Positions 8,648-17,963 of a DNA stretch of 64,000 nucleotides are shown here, piece after piece. The notes below the pieces were generated by a model that was not told the origin of the DNA, did not search any database, and saw nothing but the letters and a program-made list of their open reading frames with translations. Source of the DNA: Armatimonadota bacterium (GTDB taxonomy: Bacteria > Armatimonadota > UBA5829 > DTJY01). The first letter of the stretch is position 1. Each line of letters begins with the position of its first letter. The stretch is from positions 245,136 through 309,135 of the forward strand of contig JARYMF010000003.1 in assembly GCA_029907255.1 (NCBI GenBank). Reading direction: 5' to 3'. The position numbers and the translations under genes were made by a program.

Positions 8648-10414
8648 ATGAACAAGTGTGAGATAAGCTTTATGATTGGCAATAAAGCTAAAAGATCAAA
8701 AGATTGGAAGATTATCCAGCCAGATCTCGTCATCGAAGAAAAATTCTGCAATCAAGTTCCAGCCTCACGAATAGTATGCCGCGTTTTATTAAACAGGGGC
8801 ATTCGAACCCCCAGAGAAGCTTGCGAGTTTTTAAACCCCAGCATGGATAACCTTCACGATCCTAGCCTTTTAGATGGAATCGACCACGCAGTTTCTAGAA
8901 CAATAAAGGCCCTAGACGCGGGTGAAAAAATCATGGTCCATGGAGACTATGATGTTGACGGAATCACAAGCACCGCACTTCTCGTCCGTGTACTTAGGGC
9001 TTTGCGCGCAGATGTGAGCTGGTATATTCCTCATAGACAACGTGAAGGTTATGACATCAGACAGCCAGGGATAGAAGAAGCAGCTCGTCGAGGAGTTAAC
9101 CTTATAATCACCGCAGACTGCGGAACTTCGGCCATCGACGAGATAGAATACGCAAAAAGCCTTGGGATAGATGTAATAGTTACAGACCACCACGAACCAG
9201 GCCCTAAAATTGCAGAACCTCTAGCTCTCATAAACCCTCGGAAGCATAATTGCCAATATCCTTTCAAAGACCTGGCAGGTGTTGGAGTTGCATTTAAATT
9301 TGCAGAGGCACTTGTGCAGAGTCTTGGCTATGATACAGAGGCATTTCGACGCAGATTTGTTGACCTTGTAGCAATTGGTACAGTGGCTGATATCGTGCCT
9401 CTTGTCGGCGAAAATCGGGTGCTCACAAAATGCGGGATTACCGAAATTCCAAGATCGGGAAAACCTGGAATTCAGGCGCTTTTAAAGATTGCTGGCATTC
9501 ACGGAAAACCAATAACAAGCCACATGCTCAGCTATATATTATGTCCTCGATTAAACGCAGCAGGACGTTTGGACGATGCTTCACTCGCTCTTAATCTCCT
9601 GCTTACAAAAGAAGAAGCGGAAGCAGAAAAGCTTGCTGAAATGCTTGAATTGCAAAATCGAGAACGTCAAAGAGAACAAGAACGTATAACCCAGGAGGCA
9701 ATAGAGCAGATAACTGACCGCTGTCTTGATGAAAAAGCTAAGGTTTTAGTTCTATCGTCGCAAAGATGGCATCCTGGGATAATTGGAATAGTTGCAAGTA
9801 AAATTGTTGATCTTTTTCATAGGCCCGCGGTACTGATAGCCATTGACGAAACCAACAACAAAGGCGTTGGTTCTGGGCGAAGCATAGACTCTTTTCATCT
9901 TTTTAAGGCTCTTATGCAATGCAGTGAACTTCTTGAGCGCTGTGGTGGCCATGCAAAGGCTGCGGGCTTATCAATAATGGCAGAAAAACTCTCTGACTTT
10001 GATGAAGCAATAAATGAAGTTGCCGACCATGTACTCACTCAATCGGACCTTATACCTCAAATAGAAGTGGACGCCGAACTAGAAATAGACGAAATAACAT
10101 ATGACCTTGCCACAGAACTCCAGCTCCTTGAACCGTTCGGCTATGGCAATCGTGAGCCGGTCTTTGCGAGTCGTGACGTAAAAGTTATCAGCAAAACCCG
10201 ACTGGGAGGAAATGGCAATCATTTAAAACTCAAACTAGCCACACAAAAGACAAAACAAATAGAATGTGTTGCTTTCGGATGGGGAGAAAGCGAGCAATTG
10301 TTTGAAATTGGAGCTACGGTGGATTTATGTTATAATATTCAAATAAATGAGTACGCGGGCTTCAAGGTCGTTCAACTCGTTCTCAAAGATGCAAAACCAT
10401 CCAAGTCTACATAA
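8648..10414 (+). CDS. recJ: Single-stranded-DNA-specific exonuclease RecJ
   Basis: 588 residues, typical for the family. The DHH phosphoesterase motifs are present in order: HGDYDVDGITST, TADCGTS, VTDHHEPG and AIGTVADIVPL, then the DHHA1 domain with CPRLNAAGRL, GSGRSIDSFHLF and GGHAKAAGLS, then an OB-fold C-terminus. RecJ degrades single-stranded DNA 5' to 3' in recombination and mismatch repair. The start is uncertain: ATG 8648 lies about 6 bases after the predicted transcript start, while ATG 8672 has a weak GTGAG upstream. The rel gene follows after 12 bases and dtd overlaps it, suggesting a three-gene unit. Confidence 0.95.
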   Translation: MNKCEISFMIGNKAKRSKDWKIIQPDLVIEEKFCNQVPASRIVCRVLLNRGIRTPREACEFLNPSMDNLHDPSLLDGIDHAVSRTIKALDAGEKIMVHGDYDVDGITSTALLVRVLRALRADVSWYIPHRQREGYDIRQPGIEEAARRGVNLIITADCGTSAIDEIEYAKSLGIDVIVTDHHEPGPKIAEPLALINPRKHNCQYPFKDLAGVGVAFKFAEALVQSLGYDTEAFRRRFVDLVAIGTVADIVPLVGENRVLTKCGITEIPRSGKPGIQALLKIAGIHGKPITSHMLSYILCPRLNAAGRLDDASLALNLLLTKEEAEAEKLAEMLELQNRERQREQERITQEAIEQITDRCLDEKAKVLVLSSQRWHPGIIGIVASKIVDLFHRPAVLIAIDETNNKGVGSGRSIDSFHLFKALMQCSELLERCGGHAKAAGLSIMAEKLSDFDEAINEVADHVLTQSDLIPQIEVDAELEIDEITYDLATELQLLEPFGYGNREPVFASRDVKVISKTRLGGNGNHLKLKLATQKTKQIECVAFGWGESEQLFEIGATVDLCYNIQINEYAGFKVVQLVLKDAKPSKST

Positions 10415-10426
10415 AGGCCTAAGAAA

Positions 10427-12649
10427 ATGACTTCCAACCAGACAATGTGTCCGCCGGCAATCCAAAACATTGTCGAGAAAATGAAAAAATATGCTTCTCA
10501 GCAAGACATAGAGCTGGTTGGTAAAGCCTATGCTTTTGCCGAAAAAGCTCATGAGGGCCAATTTCGTCTCTCTGGGGAACCATATATTAACCATCCCGTA
10601 GCAACGGCAGCAATCCTTTCAGAGCTCGAAATGGATGCCAAAAGCATTGCTGCAGCTTTGCTACACGACGTCATCGAAGATGGGCATATTACCCGAGAAG
10701 AAATAGAAAAAGAATTCGGCAAAGAAATAGCCCAGCTTGTTGATGGCGTTACAAAACTCAAGCTAGCGGATTTTGAACCACGAAGCACCGAAGGTGAATC
10801 AGGAAAAAAACGTCAATCGGAAGTTAGAAGGAGCGCCGAAAATCTTCGTAAGATTTTTCTCGCCATGGCACATGATTTTCGCGTCATGGTGATAAAGCTT
10901 GCTGACCGTCTTCACAATATGCGTACCTTGTCCGCGCTTCCTGAGGAACGGCGTCTTAAAGTAGCAAACGAAACCTTACAAATATTTGCACCCCTGGCAC
11001 ACAGGCTTGGAATATGGCAAATTAAATGGCAATTAGAGGATCTCGCCTTCAAATACGTTGAACCCAAAGCTTACGCCGATATCGTCGAGAAAGTGTCGAA
11101 AACCAGACGTGAACGCGAACAAGAACTAAACAATGTGATTGAGACCATAAGAGCACGCCTCGAAAAAGAAGGGCTGAAAGCAGAGATTCAAGGTCGGCCA
11201 AAGCACCTATACAGCATACACCAAAAAATGGCGTCCCAAGAAATCGATTTCAGAGATATCTATGACTTAACAGCAATTCGAATAATTGTGGACACTGTCC
11301 CCGAGTGCTATCAGGTTTTGGGCATTGTGCATGATCAATGGATGCCAATTCCAGAAAAGTTTTATGACTATATTAGCAAGCCAAAATCAAACATGTACCA
11401 GTCTCTTCATACGAAAGTCATTGGGCCAAAAGGCGAACCGCTCGAAATACAAATAAGAACAAAAGAAATGCATAAAACTGCGGAATTTGGAATCGCGGCG
11501 CACTGGCAATATAAAGAAGGCGGAAAACCAGCCGATGAGTTCGAAAGAAAGCTTTCTTGGCTACGTCAACAATTTTTCGAATGGCAAGCCGACTCAAAAG
11601 ACGCTGATGAGTTCCTCCGCTCTGTAACCGAAGATCTTTTTTCAGACCAGGTTTTCGTTTTTACGCCCAAAGGCGATGTAATTGACCTACCAGCTGGGTC
11701 AACGCCAGTGGATTTTGCATACCGGATTCATAGCGACCTTGGCAATCATTGCGTTGGTGCGAAGGTTAACGGAAGAATTGTTCCGTTGAACTACAAATTC
11801 AACAACGGCGATATAGTTGAAATTATATCGAGGAGCAACGCGGTTCCAAGCCGAGACTGGCTCAACTTCGTACGGACATCTACCGCACGAAATCGCATCA
11901 AAGCTTTTTATCGCAAACTTTATCACGCGGAGAACGTAGCAAAAGGTCGAGAAATTCTTGAAAAAGAGATTGAACGCCAGGGTTTAAACCCTGATGATTT
12001 TCTAAAACCTGAAAACGTGCAGAAAATACTAGCATCTTTGAAATTTCAATCTGAAGATGATTTGTTTGCTGCAATTGGCAATGGGCATATTGCGGCTCTG
12101 ACCGTTATCCATAAATTAACAGCAACACAACCGCCGGCTCCAGGACTAAGTGTTTCAGGAAAGCGTCCCCCTCTTGAAGCAAAATTAGGGATAGTTGCGG
12201 GAGGGGTAGATGGTGTTGCAATAAGACGAGCGAAATGTTGTGCACCAATTCCTGGTGACGAAATCGTCGGATACGTAACGCGGGGTAGGGGCGTAGCACT
12301 GCACAGGAAATCCTGCCCAAACATAGCAATTTATTACGAAAAGGAGCCCGATAGGATGGTAGAAGTAGAATGGACACATGGAGATGGCGAGCGTTTCCAA
12401 GCCGGGCTCTTCATTAAAGCACTTGATCGTGTGGGTTTGTTAAACGACATATCGGCGATATTTAGCGAATCTAAAACGAACATCTCATCTGCGAAAATTG
12501 CATCGCGACCAGACAAAACTGCATACTTTGATCTTATTGTGGAAGTAAATGACCTAGATCACTTGAACAGATTAATTAATAGCGTTGCCACCTTGGGCGA
12601 TATTCTCGAAGTTCGCCGGGTCAGCATTACGGGCAGAGAGCATTCATGA
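10427..12649 (+). CDS. rel: Bifunctional (p)ppGpp synthetase/hydrolase
   Basis: 740 residues with the full Rel/SpoT layout: HD hydrolase (about 45-200; H56, H80-D81 and E84-D85 of LLHDVIED), synthetase (about 240-370; [25 protein letters not shown]), TGS domain (about 405-465, [15 protein letters not shown]), a helical/zinc-finger region with [13 protein letters not shown], and a C-terminal ACT domain. Both catalytic domains keep their key residues, so it should both make and degrade the alarmone in response to amino-acid starvation on the ribosome. It overlaps dtd by four bases (ATGA). Confidence 0.97.
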   Translation: MTSNQTMCPPAIQNIVEKMKKYASQQDIELVGKAYAFAEKAHEGQFRLSGEPYINHPVATAAILSELEMDAKSIAAALLHDVIEDGHITREEIEKEFGKEIAQLVDGVTKLKLADFEPRSTEGESGKKRQSEVRRSAENLRKIFLAMAHDFRVMVIKLADRLHNMRTLSALPEERRLKVANETLQIFAPLAHRLGIWQIKWQLEDLAFKYVEPKAYADIVEKVSKTRREREQELNNVIETIRARLEKEGLKAEIQGRPKHLYSIHQKMASQEIDFRDIYDLTAIRIIVDTVPECYQVLGIVHDQWMPIPEKFYDYISKPKSNMYQSLHTKVIGPKGEPLEIQIRTKEMHKTAEFGIAAHWQYKEGGKPADEFERKLSWLRQQFFEWQADSKDADEFLRSVTEDLFSDQVFVFTPKGDVIDLPAGSTPVDFAYRIHSDLGNHCVGAKVNGRIVPLNYKFNNGDIVEIISRSNAVPSRDWLNFVRTSTARNRIKAFYRKLYHAENVAKGREILEKEIERQGLNPDDFLKPENVQKILASLKFQSEDDLFAAIGNGHIAALTVIHKLTATQPPAPGLSVSGKRPPLEAKLGIVAGGVDGVAIRRAKCCAPIPGDEIVGYVTRGRGVALHRKSCPNIAIYYEKEPDRMVEVEWTHGDGERFQAGLFIKALDRVGLLNDISAIFSESKTNISSAKIASRPDKTAYFDLIVEVNDLDHLNRLINSVATLGDILEVRRVSITGREHS

Positions 12650-13092
12650 GAGCGGTAATACAGCGGGTAAAATCGGCATCGGTTAAAGTTAAAAATATGA
12701 CTGTTGGAAAAATTGGCCATGGAGTAGTAGTGCTCCTAGGCGTCGGTATAAATGACACGTCCGAGGACGCCTCTTGGTTAGCTGAAAAAACCGCCAATCT
12801 CAGAATCTTTGAAGACAGCGAAGGAAAAATGAATTTGTCTCTGCTTGACGTTGGTGGTAGCGCCCTTGTTGTATCGCAATTCACGCTCTACGGCGATGCA
12901 AAAAAGGGAAGAAGGCCTAGCTTTACAAATGCTGCTCCACCCGAAAAAGCTGATAGCTTATACCAAGAATATGTCGAAAAGCTTCAATCTCATGGGGTTC
13001 CAGTTGAAACCGGAATCTTTAGAGCGAAAATGTTAGTAACAATTAAAAATGATGGACCGGTCACTCTTCTTCTGGACACGGAAGACCGTTAG
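12646..13092 (+). CDS. dtd: D-aminoacyl-tRNA deacylase
   Basis: 148 residues, normal size. The start [13 protein letters not shown] is invariant in the family, and both active-site motifs are present: SQFTLYG (near residue 80) and NDGPVT near the C-terminus. The enzyme hydrolyses D-amino acids, and in some cases glycine, wrongly attached to tRNA. Its ATG overlaps the stop of rel, an arrangement seen in many bacteria, so translation is probably coupled. Confidence 0.96.
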   Translation: MRAVIQRVKSASVKVKNMTVGKIGHGVVVLLGVGINDTSEDASWLAEKTANLRIFEDSEGKMNLSLLDVGGSALVVSQFTLYGDAKKGRRPSFTNAAPPEKADSLYQEYVEKLQSHGVPVETGIFRAKMLVTIKNDGPVTLLLDTEDR

Positions 13093-13139
13093 TGATATTC
13101 TTCTATTTGCCTTTTAAATCATGACAGAGGAGTGAGGAA

Positions 13140-13994
13140 ATGCGCCTAGAGGACTTTTTTCAACTCGACATGGGTGCAAAACACAGGGAAGTCGACCAAG
13201 AAGAATTAACGCCCGAGCGCGAACCTAGAACTGCTGATGGAAATAAGCGCTTGGCTGATTCACATATATCAAAGGGCTATCTTCATCAAGCGATTACTCG
13301 ATATAAAAAAGCCGCCCGGATTGAAAACGATGCTTCGCACCGCACAGATCTGGGCGATGCATATGCTTATGCTGAATTACCTGTTAAGGCTGTTGACCAA
13401 TACAAGCGCGCAGTGAAAAAGGACCCGAATCGCCCCGAGCCGCACTTTAGTCTTGCCGAAATTTACACCAGATACGGGAAATGGCACGCTGCCATCCAAG
13501 AATACGAACGCGCCATAAAACTAGATCCAAGAAATGCCTTTTACCGCTACAAACTAAGCGGGGCACTTATGAAAACTGGCCAATATAAGGAGGCAATAGG
13601 ACAGCTAGAAGAGGCAGTATTGATTTGCCCTGACGATGGATTCTACCGTTTTGAGCTTGCAGCCGCTTATGCTGATTCAGGCCATGTAGATGAAGCCCTT
13701 CCGGAAATGGCTCGGGCTGTCGAAATGACTCCCGGCGATGATTATTATGTAGTCAGGCTAGCAATCCTTTGTGCGCGCGTAGGACTGCTTGAAGAAGCGG
13801 TCATCGCTTTAAAAAGAGCAATCCAGCTTAACCCAGAAAGGCCGGCGTATAAGTATCTATTGGGTGCTGTATATTATAACCTTGGCCGCGAAGAAGAAGC
13901 CTTCAACATCTGTCAGAATGCAGGTGATCTTCATCCATATGATCTAGAATTTTTAGAGCGCGCGCGCAAATTTGTTGAAGGAGGGCGCTGGTAG
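13140..13994 (+). CDS. Cytoplasmic TPR-repeat protein
   Basis: 284 residues with a strong ribosome site (GGAGTGAGGAA). After a charged N-terminus of about 40 residues, at least six TPR units of 34 residues follow (for example RPEPHFSLAEIYTRYGKWHA and NAFYRYKLSGALMKTGQYKE). There is no signal peptide or membrane helix. TPR arrays mediate protein-protein contacts; no catalytic domain is present. The stop overlaps by one base the GTG of the metallo-hydrolase gene (TAGTG), so the two are made together and may work together, but nothing shows in which pathway. Confidence 0.8.
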   Translation: MRLEDFFQLDMGAKHREVDQEELTPEREPRTADGNKRLADSHISKGYLHQAITRYKKAARIENDASHRTDLGDAYAYAELPVKAVDQYKRAVKKDPNRPEPHFSLAEIYTRYGKWHAAIQEYERAIKLDPRNAFYRYKLSGALMKTGQYKEAIGQLEEAVLICPDDGFYRFELAAAYADSGHVDEALPEMARAVEMTPGDDYYVVRLAILCARVGLLEEAVIALKRAIQLNPERPAYKYLLGAVYYNLGREEEAFNICQNAGDLHPYDLEFLERARKFVEGGRW

Positions 13995-14626
13995 TGACCG
14001 AGCGCCTTCAAGTGAAAAGATTTATCTTGGGATTGTTTGATACAAACTGCTACCTTGTATCAGACCTGTTCAGCAAGCAAGCCCTCATAATAGACCCTGC
14101 AGAGGAAAACAGAGAAGTCATTGCAGCCATTGAAAAGGATGGGCTCAATGTTATCGGCATAGTTAATACTCATTCTCACGGTGACCACATTGGTGGCAAT
14201 GGACCAATAAAGGCAAAATTTGGCTGTCCCATCTTGATTCACGAGGCCGATGCTCCAGCATTAACAGATGCTTATAAAAATTTGTCAGCTTTAGTTGGGC
14301 TGGATAATATTGTTAGTCCACCGGCAGACCGTCTTCTTAAAGATGGAGATGAAATTTTTGTTGGGAGACATTCTTTAAAAGTAATCCACACACCTGGCCA
14401 CTCACCTGGAGGCATTTGTTTACATACCAACGATATAATATTCACGGGCGATACGCTTTTTGCTGGAAGTATTGGAAGATGTGATTTCCCCGGCTGTTCG
14501 TTCGAACAATTGATGGCATCCATTCATAAGCTGCTCTTATTGCTTAACGACAACACGAAGGTTTATCCAGGCCATGGTCCTGAAACCACCATTGGCAATG
14601 AACGCGCTCACAATCCATGGATTTAG
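13994..14626 (+). CDS. MBL-fold metallo-hydrolase, glyoxalase II-like
   Basis: 210 residues, GTG start coupled to the TPR gene. The binuclear metal site is intact: THSHGDH (HxHxDH), then TPGHSPGG, GDTLFAGSIGRCDFPG and YPGHGPET. It is the single-domain short type (YcbL/GloB-like), lacking the C-terminal helical domain of classical glyoxalase II. Likely substrates are thioesters or related metabolites, but specificity is not readable. The GNERAHNPWI C-terminus is typical of this subgroup. Confidence 0.88.
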   Translation: MTERLQVKRFILGLFDTNCYLVSDLFSKQALIIDPAEENREVIAAIEKDGLNVIGIVNTHSHGDHIGGNGPIKAKFGCPILIHEADAPALTDAYKNLSALVGLDNIVSPPADRLLKDGDEIFVGRHSLKVIHTPGHSPGGICLHTNDIIFTGDTLFAGSIGRCDFPGCSFEQLMASIHKLLLLLNDNTKVYPGHGPETTIGNERAHNPWI

Positions 14627-14724
14627 TTTTTCGATAAAAAGCCATGCTTCGATACAAAAAGATTAACATTAGAATCAATAACTTGAAAATCAAACTTGCA
14701 TAATCAAAGACAGGAGAAAATGAA

Positions 14725-15882
14725 ATGAATGCATCAAAGGCTACGAGTTGGCGCATGTTTTGTGGGTGGCTAATTACCCCAACACAGGAGATGCAAAACG
14801 TTCTTATCGAGGTTAGTGACGGCATTATTTCAGCTCTTCAATTGGGAGCTGAGAAGCCAACCGACCGCTCGTACATTGATGCATCCGACGAGATGGTTGC
14901 TCCAGGCTTTATAGATATCCATGTCCACGGCGGCGCAGGATTTGATGTTGCCGATGGAACATACGAAGCGATTTCTTCAATTTCGACCCACCTAGCTCGC
15001 CATGGCGTGACTTCGTTCCTTCCAACGATTGTAACTTCGCCTTGGCCTACAATTGTTCGTGCAATGGCCGCCATAAAAGAAGCAGTTGACCGTGGTGTGC
15101 CTGGTGCCAGAGTTTTGGGTGCGCATGTCGAAGGACCTTTTTTGAACATCGAATACAAAGGCGCCCAACCACCTGAAAACATACGACCTCCAAGTGTAAA
15201 GGAATTTGAGCAATTCCTAGGCGATTATCTCGCTTACATTCGTGTCGTAACAATTGCCCCCGAAGTGCCCGGCGCCGAAGAAGTGATTGAATATCTTATT
15301 AAAAAGGGCATTAGGGTATCCGTCGGTCATTCGGGCGCAACGTACGACCAAGTAATGAAGGCTGCAGCCATGGGTGTTACCAATGCCACCCATACCTTTA
15401 ACGGAATGAAAGGGCTTCATCACCGTGAGCCAGGAGTTGCAGGTGGTGTAATGGTTAACGATAGGATATTTGGCGAGCTAATCTGGGACAATATTCATGT
15501 CCACCCAGGCGCAGCAAAATTACTCGTAAAGGCAAAGGGACCTGGCCGCGTAATCCTTGTTTCAGATGCGATGAGAGCAGCAGGCCTCCAAGATGGAGAA
15601 TATGATCTTGGCGGACAGATTGTTTTTGTAAAATCAGGGCAAGCAAAACTAGCGGATGGCACAATCGCAGGAAGCACAGTAACGCTCGACCAAGCAGTTC
15701 GAAATGCAACTGAACATGTAGGACTAAGAGCAGCGGTAGAGATGGCGTCCCTTACGCCAGCAGAATCCATCGGTATAGCCTCAGAAAGAGGCATGATTGA
15801 GGAGGGGCTTGCCGCAGATTTCGTCGTAATGGATAAGAATCTAGAAGTAAAGCGAGTATTTATTGGCGGTCTCGAGGTATAG
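14725..15882 (+). CDS. nagA: N-acetylglucosamine-6-phosphate deacetylase
   Basis: 385 residues with AGGAGA at 14712-14717. Amidohydrolase motifs of NagA are present: PGFIDIHVHG, HVEGPF (metal-binding glutamate), VSVGHSGAT, THTFNGM and VSDAM (catalytic aspartate), followed by ADGTIAGS. The enzyme removes acetate from GlcNAc-6-phosphate, feeding amino-sugar breakdown and cell-wall recycling. I see no nagB or GlcNAc transporter next to it. Its 3' end overlaps the convergent URO-D-like gene by 23 bases. Confidence 0.94.
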   Translation: MNASKATSWRMFCGWLITPTQEMQNVLIEVSDGIISALQLGAEKPTDRSYIDASDEMVAPGFIDIHVHGGAGFDVADGTYEAISSISTHLARHGVTSFLPTIVTSPWPTIVRAMAAIKEAVDRGVPGARVLGAHVEGPFLNIEYKGAQPPENIRPPSVKEFEQFLGDYLAYIRVVTIAPEVPGAEEVIEYLIKKGIRVSVGHSGATYDQVMKAAAMGVTNATHTFNGMKGLHHREPGVAGGVMVNDRIFGELIWDNIHVHPGAAKLLVKAKGPGRVILVSDAMRAAGLQDGEYDLGGQIVFVKSGQAKLADGTIAGSTVTLDQAVRNATEHVGLRAAVEMASLTPAESIGIASERGMIEEGLAADFVVMDKNLEVKRVFIGGLEV

Positions 15883-16858
15883 AAGCATATTTTGCGAACT
15901 CATCGCAAGCCCACATTTGCCATTCTGGCTTGACACCTAATGATTTTACATCGCCATAGAATCCGCATATAAAGCCGCCACCCCGACTGCCAAGTTTATC
16001 AATCAATTCGCGAGCCCGAGCTCGGATATAGTTTTCATCGCCTATCGGAAGATCACGTTGAATATCTACAGGCGACCAAATTGCCGTCTTGCCATGACAT
16101 ACTTCCGCAAGGAAATCAAGCCCAGAGAGTGTTGGCTGGTCGAGCTGGAGAACTTTAATTCCCATATCCACAAGACTAGGAATTATATCTTTGATATAGC
16201 CACATGAATGCATCCATACATCCAAACCGAGCGCCTTTGCATGCCCAACGAGTTCTCGAAAACCCCACTCGAACATTTCATGCCACAGCTTAGGCGATAC
16301 CAGCAGTCGCTCTTGAGTACCCCAATCCTCAGCGAACATTACTCCATCGCAATCCGTAGTCGCCCATTGATCCATACAGCGTTTCAATAGATCAACCACT
16401 TTTCTTTGAAGCGCATTAACCTCTTCGGGATAGAGGAGCACATCTGCAAGAAAAACTTCAATTTTGCGCATATACCGCATAATTGCAAATGGAAAACCAT
16501 TTAGATGCCCAAGATGGTATTTATCAGGGTTTGCCGCAAATATTTCACGCGCTTTCTCGTAACGAAGAGGAAGGTCAAGGCGCGGCATTTGATACGTCTC
16601 CACCTCCGACCAATCCTTTATTACACCTTCAATCACCTCGCCTCGGGTAGTACTTGGCAAACATTTCCACACGTTATGCCACTCATCTTCCCATTGCTTA
16701 GCACCTTCTAAATTCCATGTTCGCCACGGCTTCCATTCGGGATCCGGCGTGATTCCAATACTGCAAAAGTCGTTAGGGTAGGGAGGAGGCAAACTCATTG
16801 GACACCTGTCTGGATTCTCGTAGTTAATACAACGTTTAACCCTTTCCCTGCTTGTCAT
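15860..16858 (-). CDS. Uroporphyrinogen decarboxylase-like (URO-D superfamily) protein
   Basis: 332 residues, start MTSRERVKRCINYENPDRCP, with AAGGGGCGAA upstream. This N-terminus and the later segments DCDGVMFAEDWGTQERLLVSP, WMHSCGYIKDIIPSLVDMGI and LDQPTLSGLDFLAEV are typical of URO-D-fold proteins outside heme synthesis (MtaA/CmuA-like and uncharacterised groups abundant in some deep-branching bacteria). HSCG resembles the zinc-binding segment of the methyltransferase members. No corrinoid protein or heme gene is adjacent, so neither methyl transfer nor decarboxylation can be assigned. It stands alone on the minus strand. Confidence 0.75.
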   Translation of the reverse strand: MTSRERVKRCINYENPDRCPMSLPPPYPNDFCSIGITPDPEWKPWRTWNLEGAKQWEDEWHNVWKCLPSTTRGEVIEGVIKDWSEVETYQMPRLDLPLRYEKAREIFAANPDKYHLGHLNGFPFAIMRYMRKIEVFLADVLLYPEEVNALQRKVVDLLKRCMDQWATTDCDGVMFAEDWGTQERLLVSPKLWHEMFEWGFRELVGHAKALGLDVWMHSCGYIKDIIPSLVDMGIKVLQLDQPTLSGLDFLAEVCHGKTAIWSPVDIQRDLPIGDENYIRARARELIDKLGSRGGGFICGFYGDVKSLGVKPEWQMWACDEFAKYASIPRDRQ

Positions 16859-17020
16859 AATTTCGCCCCTTATTCACTATTCCATTCAAAAGTTACGCAC
16901 TATCCTGTGGTTTTCCTCTTACATAAAACCGGTTGATTTTCATACGAAATTTTCTTGTAACTTTTATCTCTCTTTTGTGTTTGAAGAACTGATACATCGT
17001 TTAACAAAGGAGGTATTTAA

Positions 17021-17899
17021 ATGAGCTGTGAGAAAGTACGTCCGATGTTGCCCGACTACCTAGATGGTGAGGCATGCGAAGCCGATGCTCAATTCATAGA
17101 AAAGCATTTGGCAGAGTGCGCCTCATGCGCCCAGGAGATGGAAGTTCTCCGACGCATGGCCAAACTGCTTCAAGCAAACGCAGAGGTCGAACCGCCAGCT
17201 GGATTGCTTGAGCGCATAGAAGCTGCAACAATTCAAAAACGTGGAATTCTGGAGAGGCTTCGAACTAAAATTACAGTCATCCCCCAGTATGCCCGCCTTG
17301 CAACCGCAGGTTTTGCTGCAGCTATTCTTCTAATGGGAATTTTATTTTCCCAAATTGGTGGAAATCGACCACAGCAACACATCGCCTCAATCTCAGAAAA
17401 GCGCCATACACCAATTAAAGTCTCTTCTAAACAATCCGCTCCGAGTATTAATGCTAAACAGCCTGTCGGTAAGCCAAAGATAATTGCCTCGATGCCAAAG
17501 TTTAAACAGCCAAGGCGTGTTGCTACTATTGCACGTAAAACTCACGTTAAATCAGGCAAAGAACGCAAAGCTCTTGAACAACCAAAGAACGAAAAGATTG
17601 ATGAAACAGTGGCTATCCAGGAAGAGCAGGCTACTCCATCTTCAGAAGCTACAGAAAAGCCGAGCGAAATCACCGAGGAAAGCTCTGGCGCAACAATGGT
17701 AGCCGAACAACCTGAAATTCAAGAGGAGGTGAAAGAACCAAAAATCGCCGCACCAAAGCTGGTTGTACAAGAAGATCCTTCGGCAATCGAACAATTACGC
17801 AAGAAACTTGCAGCTAAAAACAAGCAACCAGTAAGTATAAAGCTTGATCCTATAGACAACAAAAAACACTCCGTAACGCTGGTAGGCTTCCGGTTCTAG
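17021..17899 (+). CDS. Membrane-anchored anti-sigma-like protein with zf-HC2 domain
   Basis: 292 residues with an excellent AAAGGAGG. Residues 1-40 are a zf-HC2 zinc finger (MSCEKVRP, then HLAECASC, the HxxxCxxC pattern), one membrane helix spans about 93-113 (LATAGFAAAILLMGILF), and the rest is a long low-complexity K/E/P/Q-rich segment ending in a short conserved-looking KHSVTLVGFRF tail. Such proteins usually hold an ECF sigma factor at the membrane, but no sigma factor gene lies next to it. The gene downstream encodes a large exported beta protein 64 bases away, so the pair may be cotranscribed. An envelope-spanning linker is another reading. Confidence 0.7.
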   Translation: MSCEKVRPMLPDYLDGEACEADAQFIEKHLAECASCAQEMEVLRRMAKLLQANAEVEPPAGLLERIEAATIQKRGILERLRTKITVIPQYARLATAGFAAAILLMGILFSQIGGNRPQQHIASISEKRHTPIKVSSKQSAPSINAKQPVGKPKIIASMPKFKQPRRVATIARKTHVKSGKERKALEQPKNEKIDETVAIQEEQATPSSEATEKPSEITEESSGATMVAEQPEIQEEVKEPKIAAPKLVVQEDPSAIEQLRKKLAAKNKQPVSIKLDPIDNKKHSVTLVGFRF

Positions 17900-17963
17900 A
17901 ACTGGCCATTATCCGGAAGGCCACCTGCGCTTGGCAATTAATGCCAAAGCGAGGTGATGTCTT

